From: Leptura quadrifasciata
Taxonomy: Eukaryota; Arthropoda; Insecta; Coleoptera; Cerambycidae
DNA: 64,000 nt
NCBI GenBank assembly: GCA_963675555.1
Contig: OY776681.1
Span: 48,765,882 to 48,829,881 of the forward strand
Direction: 5' to 3'
Part shown: piece by piece, positions 56,949 through 64,000 of the stretch
How the letters are laid out: every line of letters begins with the position of its first letter
How positions within the stretch are numbered: position 1 is the stretch's first letter
Program-made: the position numbers and the translations under genes
The notes under the pieces: model-generated
Database searches by the model: none
Told to the model about the DNA's origin: nothing
What the model saw: only the letters and a program-made list of their open reading frames with translations

Positions 56949-57690
56949 TCAACGAAGACAGGGATAAAGATTTATTTTTCGTACAGCACTTTCTTGTTTT
57001 AAAACTGATTATTCCGAACATCAGCTTGAATTCTGTACCGGCAGCTCGCATCGGCGCAATTGTACATTTGTTCGCGGCTCTGCCTGCTGTATACCAATGT
57101 AGAGAAGCATATTAATGGACACCCCTGGTAGAGACGCTGAATTTATAATATTATTTCAATGGATAAACTATAATTTTTGTTACAAGTCCACAATTTCACC
57201 CAAAGAGCTATTAGATTGGAAATTTGAATAAATTTTATTACGACTTGTTTTCAAAGAAGAAATCAATAATGCCTCAATCGGAAAGAAACTACCTATGTAG
57301 ATCAATTAAATCTATGTACTACCGGCAGCGGCGGCTCCTCTTAGTAAATTATTCTATTGACACGTACCGCGATCAGCTTCCTGTGATGTCCGATCAGTTT
57401 TCATCCGCAGTTGGGCGGTTTATTAATTATCGAGGTCGTGGCTACTTGATATAGGCCAGCATTCTGCTACAGTGGGTTTGTTTTATGTTTGTGTCACGAT
57501 CTCCCCCAGCGCGTCAATTTCTTGCGAATGTTTCGCTTGTAATTTTTTCTATTGTTTTATTTAATCGACAAACAATAAAACCTCAATTCGGTATCAATTG
57601 TCTTACACAAACAAACATTTATCTCAGTTACCGGTCGTCAGTTTTCATTTGTGTTAATTTTGAAGTATTAAAAGTTTTACGAAAAGAATT
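56949..57690. other. Unassigned sequence
   Basis: Short frames (69 and 76 codons) have no known motif, and no repeat partner was found. Confidence 0.3.
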
Positions 57691-57699
57691 TTAACAAAG

Positions 57700-58050
57700 C
57701 GGAACTTGTAGACATGGCCTTTGTTTTGAGCGATTCTTAAAGAAATTGCTTGTTTGCCAATAGAATTTACCGTCAACGGTATTCTAAAAGAAGATTCCTC
57801 GAAGTTAACAACTTCCAAAATCTCTTCGATAGATTTATGAAAATTGAAAATATATAGTATAAAAATGTGGAAGAATAAAAAATGCGAATGAAGAAAATGA
57901 ATTTATCTGTGGCACTGGCGTCAATTGAGGATGCCCTAATTAGTCAGTGAAAAGAGAGCTCATTTGTAGGAACAGGCAAATGTCCCGTTGGCCCAATCTT
58001 TAAAAAAAAAGGTTCATGCATGTCGCATTCAAATGCACCATAAACTAAAT
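57700..58050 (+). pseudogene. Tc1/mariner-type transposase, N-terminal relic
   Basis: Over shifting frames one can read RNCLFANRIYRQRYSKRR, NNFQNLFDRFMKI, then SIEDALIS, SSFVGTGKCPVGPIFKKK and IQMHHKLND. These are the two HTH units and the linker before the DDE domain, as in 5735-6800. The relic ends at 58050, where an R1-like LINE begins. The DDE half was not found beyond the LINE. Confidence 0.6.
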
Positions 58051-58402
58051 GACAAACGTCCTCGCAATGGAAAAGGTAAAGGAAGTAGCGGTAGCTCTTT
58101 TCCCTACCAACGGAGAAGTAATATGGAAATAGCCTAGGATGGTCTCACATGAGTCTTTTACCTTCGAAGAACTACAGGAAGCATGCGAATGATTAAAAAA
58201 TGGCAAGGCATCAGGCCCCGACTGTATCCCGGCGACGATCATAAAACTGACCTTACAGGAAGTGCCCAAAGTACTAGAGGCAATGAACCAAATCATGCAA
58301 TCATTCCAGAAAGATGGAAAATGGTGAGACTCATCCTACTCCGAAATGGAAACAAATCCATAGATGAACCTACTTCGTACAGACCCACATGCTTAATAGA
58401 TA

Positions 58403-58662
58403 GATATACAGATAGATAGAATTTATTCATGCCGTACTTACAATTAGTAATATTTGCATAAAAGTAGTATAAAATATAAAATATAAAAGTGTATATATAA
58501 AAACATAAAAAATAAAAAAAATTTAAAAGACACAATAAAATACAATATGCGTAATTTAAAAAAATTAATAAATACACAATAATAAAAAAAGAACAGTATT
58601 ACAACTATAGAAAAATAAATATATACACATATACAAATATATATACACACACATGTATACAA

Positions 58663-58735
<73 letters not shown>

Positions 58736-60855
58736 TATAAAATTGTCAAAAATCCAACAACAGTTAATACAGAAAGCCACAATATACAAGTTATTAGACA
58801 GACGATAAGTTAGATAAGGTGTCAAAATATTCAAAATATTCGTCATATGTATAAAACAATTTTGCAAAAGAATATGTTTTATTTTTTGTTTAAATATGCT
58901 TACACTCATATCGACATTTTTTATGTTATTAGGTAACACGTTGAAAAATTTAAATGATTGATATGAGAAAGAGTTTTGCGATTTGCTTAGTCTATATTTT
59001 GGTAATCTTAAATTTGTTTTCGTTCTAGTATTGTGGTAGTGTATGTCCTCCTGCTTGGTAACTTTGTCGTCACTTTTTAATTTTTTAATATGACACAAAC
59101 ATTCATATATGAAACATGATGGCAGCGTTAAAATATTAAGACTTTTGAAGAGCGGTTTACAATGATCATCATATTTAGCATCCGCCATTATTCTTACGAT
59201 TTTTTTTGTAATTTAAAAATTTTATTTAAATGGCATGATGATCCCCATACTATCACTCCACATGTCATTATACTGTGGAAAATTGCAAAATAAGCCACTT
59301 TTAAGCAATCTTTTGTTGTTTTATTACTAAGTTGCCTTATGACATAAATGGAAGTTGATAGCCGTTTTGACAAGTTTTGAATATGGGATAAGAAAAGAAT
59401 TTAATGACGTATCCAAATACACACCGAGGAGTTTGATAGGTTCAATGTATGCTTCATTATTTTTTGTTGAAAAATGTAAGGTTTCAGTTTTATTATCATT
59501 TATAGTAAGATAATTACTCCTCGACCAATGTTTAATTAGATTATCAGATTCTTTACTGCTAATACACAAGTTGGAAAAAAGGGTGTCCCTTAGCAAAAAT
59601 GGGGCATCGTCAGCATATATTATTGGTAGTACTTCAGGAGTCAAATTGAATGACAGATCATTAATATAGATGATAAACATCAAAGGCCCTAAGACAGACC
59701 CCTGTGGTACCCCGTAATTCACATTTGAAAGTTTGGACACTTTACCGTTAAATTTAATACATTGTTGACGGTTTGCAAGATAAGACGTAAATATACTTAA
59801 GGCATTTCCTCTGATCCCATAATAATCTAATTTTTGTATCAAAACACTATGGTTGACAGTGTCAAACGCCTTGGACATGTCATAAAATTTAGTGGAGCAT
59901 AATTTTCGCTCTTCAAAAGCTTCTATAATGTTTACATACATTTCGCAGATTGTGTTAACAGTGGATTTCCCTTGTCTATATCCAAATTGAGCACTAGTTA
60001 GTAGATTATTTTTTTCTAAATATTCTAGCAATCTATTTTTTAGAACGATTTCAAATATTTTGGAGATGACCGGTATAATGGAAATAGGCCTATAACTGTC
60101 TGTATTATTAAACTGTCCTTTTTTGTGTATAGGAGTAACTTGCGATTTTTAAAAAATTTCTGGATAAATTCCACATTCAATACACATGTTTATTAAATGT
60201 GCAATAGGCTTTGCAAGTACATCACCAACTAATTTTAAAACCTCGCTATTAAGATTGTAAATATCTTTAGATTTACTATTTTTTAAGTGTGATATAATAG
60301 TTTTGATTTCCATATCACAAACTGGAAATAGAAAAAAAGATTTGTTTGCCTTAGGTGCGTTTTTTACAAAATCTGAAAACTTTGTGTCATCAACATCATC
60401 AAAATTAATCATTAAGTTGTTTATAACATCGAAGAAGAAGTCTGAGAAATCATTAGCCGTTAAGTCAGAAGTTATATTGGTATTTTTATTTTTTCTATTT
60501 TTATTGATAATATCCCATGCTGCTTTCTGTTTGTTATTAGAAGTTAGAATTCGTTTACTATTAGATTTTAATTTAGATTGTTTTATTTTATTTTTATAAT
60601 CTTTTTTTAGAGTATTATACACCTGCAGATCGTTTTCATTTTTTATCGTACAAGCAATTATATGGACAGCGTCCAAGGTATCTTTTAATTGTTGTATATC
60701 ATTATCAAAAACAAAGTCGATATTATCTAATTTGGATTTTTTTATTAGTTTTTCCCGAAAACATTGTTTATAAAATTTTGATAAAATCTCGACTAAGAAG
60801 TTTGCAGATTCGTCAGGATTTTTATTTCATAAAAAGCATGCCAATTTATATTATT
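58403..60855 (-). mobile_element. CR1/jockey-superclade LINE nested in the R1-like LINE
   Basis: The minus strand encodes a pre-RT region (60149-60676, DYKNKIKQSKLKSNSKRIL and AAWDIINKNRKNK). The reverse transcriptase at 59327-60031 has SAQFGYRQGKSTVNTICEMY, DMSKAFDTVNHSVL, GVPQGSVLGPLMFIIYINDL and IIYADDAPFL. A C-terminal part lies at 58830-59188 (EDIHYHNTRTKTNLRLPKYR). The 3' tail is a TAGA/GATA tract at about 58400-58420. ATAGATA at 58396-58402 and 60856-60862 flanks it as a target duplication, inside the codons for CLID of the R1-like LINE. Frameshifts separate the parts. Confidence 0.8.
58655..58738. repeat. (AC)n/(AT)n microsatellite
   Basis: ACACACAC runs lead into an (AT)n tract of over 50 bases. 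It lies in the 3' part of the nested LINE. Overlapping 112- and 207-codon minus frames owe their Tyr-Ile runs to it. Confidence 0.85.
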
Positions 60856-62232
60856 ATAGATATCATGGGCAAACTTCTTGAGACGTTTCACTGTAAATTC
60901 CATACAGAAGGTTACTAATATCGCCACAGAAGTCGGAAAGGGATCACATAGAACTAAACAGATATGTGCAGTGGTCCTTCTGGATGTTAGAAATGTATTT
61001 AATTCGGCATCCTGGCAGGAAATTCTGGATGAAATAATAGCACCGTACTTACAGCGCCTCGTATGCAGCTATCTGGACGACAGAAAAATTATCACGAAGG
61101 CAGAAAACCAGACCGAAACACGGGAGATATCCAGCGGAGTTCCACAGGGGTCAGTACTTGGACCAACCCTCTGAAACCTACTCTACGACGAAATCCTAAG
61201 TTTGTGGCTTCCTCCAGGAGTAGTTCTAATTGACTCTGTAGATGACCTGGCAATAGTAGTTACGGCCAGAAGAGAACAAGGAGTAAGTAAAAAAGGAAAT
61301 AGGGCCCTCCAGATGATAACAAACTGGCTACAGGAAAAATTCCTAGCCAACGCTTCAGAAAAGATGGAGGCACTGCTACTAACCAGAAAAAGAAAACCTG
61401 CACCGACATCGTTCCATGTAACAGGGGTAGAGGTGAAAACCAAGGCAGCAGCATACCTTGGCGTATGGCTGGACACCAAAATGACTTTCTCGAAACACGG
61501 GAGACAAACAGTCAATAAAGTTGCTGAATAAGCTGCAGGCCCTGGAAATAGTGATGTCTAATATTAGAGGACTAAGAGCAAGCAAGTGCAGGGTTCTGAA
61601 CTCTGTAGCCCACTCTGCCATGTTGTACGCTGCCCCAGTATGGTCGGAAGCCCTGAACATAGCAAGTACCAGGCAGAAACTGGTTAGGGTGCAGAGACGT
61701 TGGCAATCAGGGTGTGCATTGCTTATAGAACCATGTCCTATGAGGCAGGCATACTTCCAGTCAAACTTCCAGTGATCGAACGGACTGAAATATACAATGG
61801 TGAAGACCGTAAGGCAGCCAGAAGTAACCTTATACAAAGATGAAAGGCAAACTGGGAAACACGCGGTAAAGGCCAGTGGACAAAGCGTGTAATATCGAAT
61901 GTGGAAAAATGAACTGGTAGAAAGCATGGTGAGGTTGGTTACCATCTAACACAGGCGCTATCTGGGCATGGGTGCTTTCGCAACTACCTGTACGGTATGG
62001 AGAAGGTACCAGACAATGGGTGCGTCTACTGCGGAGAGCGGGACAACGCTTCATATGCAACAGATAGGGGGAAGATAGATGCAGATACAGACCACGAAAA
62101 GCTAGGGGGCCAATAGATGCAGATAATATGATGAAAAAAATGCTGGAACCGCCCGAAAACTGGCAGGTAATCGCAGATTTTGTTGGAAAAATTATCGCAG
62201 ACAAGGAAAGGGAAGAAAGAGAGCTAACTTAA

Positions 62233-63352
62233 TATACTTTACGACAATTTGTTTTTCAAAGTGTTTGTTAATAATTGCTTTACCTAATACTTTGTGTGTG
62301 ACAGATTCAAGAGTATTTATATAAACACAGAGAAGTTGTATAATTTCTTATTAGTGTGAAAATTTTGCTATAATAATTCCTAAATAATATGCTTCTTTAG
62401 TACATATCTATCATTCTATGCAATTAATTAAACGTAAAGAAAAGCCCATTATATTATTATTGTTTTCTAAAACTAACTATTTATTTTATAAGTTTTGGCA
62501 AAACAATGCCCGTAATTTGGGCTGTGCGCTTTTGCAAGATTTGGTCAAATCTAATTCAAACGGTAAAATGCAAGACAGTAAATTATTCATCTCTTTATTA
62601 GTATAACTGCGGGTAAGGTCCTTTAACAACTTGAATAATGCCTCCACAAGGGATACTACTTTCACCCGTGGCGTTCCAGATATCAAACTATTCAGACCGA
62701 TATCAAAATTTGTACAATCGTATTTAATTTGGCTGACTCTTACAGCAAAATGGTATGTATAGAGAACAAATAGGAAACGAAAGGAAATGGGGCTGTCACC
62801 TGATAACAGAGCATAAAATTTATAGCAACAATTATGGGGATACCTTTTTGCAGTGTCGGACAAATCTTTAAAAGCAAGCAGTCGTGCGTGGGTTATTAAA
62901 GTTAAGGAACAATTTACAGCTGTCGTTCAAAGGCAAAATTAGTTGGCAGTAATGAGCGAGATTTGTGTTTAATTGCCTAAACATTACCTTGACGCTGATT
63001 ATTAGCGTTTGTATTTGCGAAATAAAACGGTATTAAGGACGCCTTTGAAGCGAGCAAAACCTGCAGTCGAGCGTTGCTGACTGCGAATATTTATCTAAAA
63101 TTTGATTTTGATATACTTAGTAGTAGTACAGCGAGTAGTACAGCAATTCGTGATTTAAAATGCAGTGACGGATAATAATGCATTGCCTCCCCTGGGATGT
63201 AGGAAAGTACTTGTAAAATATTTGCAAAGTATTTTTCTTTGGAACGAGGAAGAGAGTATGACATGCGTTTTTAATTTTATTAAAAAAATTTGGTTTTTAT
63301 AAAGTTTTGAAATTTTACGAATTAAAAAAACCACGATTTAAAAAAAAAAAAA
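62233..63352. other. Unassigned sequence with one 125-codon minus frame
   Basis: The minus frame at 62486-62863 (…VVSLVEALFKLLKDLTRSY…) has no motif that I recognise and low-complexity surroundings; it may be a chance frame. No 3' tail of the R1-like LINE was clear after 62232. Confidence 0.3.
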
Positions 63353-63655
63353 TTCTATGTGCTTCAACAAAAAGTGTTTTAGACAAAAGTTATAGGTCTA
63401 GATGAGGACTATCCAACGATGTATCGCATGTACATATTTGATTCGAAATAAAATTTTGAGATTTTTTTTAAAGATTTTGAACCGCCGCTATTTTTTTAAT
63501 TTTTTCTATGCGTTTTACCAAAAAATGTTTTAGACAAAAGTTGTAGAGCTAAATGAGCACTATCCAACGATGTATCACATGTATATATTTGGTTCAAAAC
63601 AAAATTTTGAGAATTTTTTAAAGACTTTGAACCGCCGCCATTTTGAAATAAAGAA
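63353..63655 (+). repeat. Two-copy ~151-bp tandem repeat
   Basis: Units at 63353-63504 and 63505-63655 share GTTTTAGACAAAAGTT.TAG, ACTATCCAACGATGTATC.CATGTA, AAAATTTTGAGA and TTTGAACCGCCGC. A weaker, older unit may precede at about 63245. The word CGCCGCCATTTTGAAA recalls the NATGGCGGC words of the 11.5-kb satellite, but the units are otherwise different. Confidence 0.75.
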
Positions 63656-64000
63656 GGCGATTTGGAGCAAAACACTGATTTTTTCCGTTTCAGAGGATTT
63701 GCTGGGGTAAGTTTTGGTAAACTTTTTTGAGTCACTTTCTACTAGCAAAAACTAGCCTTTCATGAAAAAATTAGCGAGGTAACAATTAATTCTAACTTTT
63801 CATCAAAATTAGTCTCTGACAACTGGGCTATATAAAAAAATCAAGATTTCTAATGAAATTAAAAACATATCTTTTTATTTTCTATCTAGACAATAGACAA
63901 TACGTTCAAATATTTTGCATATTGGCAAATTCCAATCAAATATTTTTTCCACAAATTTTCTTCGTTCGGTCTTGGTAGTCATCCTTTAATCACAGAAATT

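Larger units (their letters stand above)
58052..62232 (+). pseudogene. R1-like LINE (RT to C-terminus), split by a nested LINE
   Basis: The left part (58052-58402) has a degraded ASGPD-like region and PERWKMVRLILLRNGNKSID followed by SYRPTCLID. The right part (60856-62232) resumes with MGKLLE, then KQICAVVLLDVRNVFNSASW, GVPQGSVLGPTL, SVDDLAIVV (catalytic box, normally YADD), AAYLGVWLDTKMTF and a C-terminal ending EPPENWQVIADFVGKIIADK before the stop at 62230-62232. The order is that of R1/I-type reverse transcriptases. Stops (for example near 61173 and 61529) make it non-functional. The 5' part is missing. Confidence 0.75.

Noticed and set aside
58444..59188. Hydrophobic Tyr-Ile-rich part of minus frames, looking like membrane segments
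   Set aside because: It is the translation of an (AT)n/(AC)n microsatellite in a LINE 3' region.
62486..62863. 125-codon minus frame as a host gene
   Set aside because: No motif, start context or splice signals that I can support; left as unassigned.
1..64000. CRISPR arrays, bacterial operons or a prophage
   Set aside because: No short regularly spaced repeats with unique spacers and no bacterial gene organisation; all repeats seen are eukaryotic transposon or satellite types.

Overview
This window reads as a gene-poor, transposon-dense stretch of an arthropod genome, most likely an insect. No gene has a clear host-housekeeping identity. The composition is A+T-rich. The mobile elements are of kinds typical of insects: an errantivirus-type (gypsy-like) LTR retrovirus with env, LINE fragments of the jockey, CR1-like, RTE-like, R1-like and restriction-like-endonuclease (R2/R4/NeSL-like) types, many Tc1/mariner-type transposase relics with a helix-turn-helix N-terminus, a P/THAP-like element, and SINEs. 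Family names rest on motif recognition, since no search could be run.

Layout. 1-810: 3' end of an RLE-type LINE with poly(A), meeting a tRNA-derived SINE (810-1025, minus strand). 1.2-4.9 kb: jockey-like LINE tail, a Tc1/mariner-type transposase broken by an RLE-LINE piece, and a Tc1 remnant. 4.95-11.09 kb: a DNA transposon with very long inverted arms. Its transposase is interrupted by an RTE-like LINE, and its right arm is split by a 2.76-kb insertion that itself carries a P-like element. 11.52-12.75 kb: satellite array with three levels of periodicity, followed by a second copy of the RTE-like LINE and a foldback element. 15.96-20.16 kb: inverted arms made of ~110-140-bp tandem monomers, flanking a CR1-like LINE. 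21.3-24.2 kb: transposase halves on both sides of a jockey-like LINE. 24.6-25.9 and 30.4-30.7 kb: copies of a SINE whose head resembles the 3' half of 5S rRNA. 25.9-29.2 kb: two related LTR/promoter-like blocks. 29.8-35.6 kb: dispersed direct repeats, a jockey-like LINE and a mariner-type transposon. 36.9-38.9 kb: another long-inverted-repeat element. 40.86-49.00 kb: an apparently full-length errantivirus-like provirus with 210-bp LTRs that look identical, a 4-bp target duplication, and open gag, pol and env frames. 50-57 kb: LINE fragments, a possible Crypton-type recombinase relic, a second tRNA-SINE with an 8-bp duplication, and a CR1/jockey-superclade LINE. 57.7-62.2 kb: transposase relic, then an R1-like LINE with another LINE nested in it. 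The last kilobase has a ~151-bp tandem duplication.

The only unit whose genes look able to work together is the provirus: Gag, a -1-shifted Pol with protease, reverse transcriptase, RNase H and integrase, and a spliced Env. Everything else is fossil. The most useful information in those regions is the order of insertions, which target-site duplications and interrupted frames make readable in several places. I saw no CRISPR, bacterial operon or clearly new coding system.
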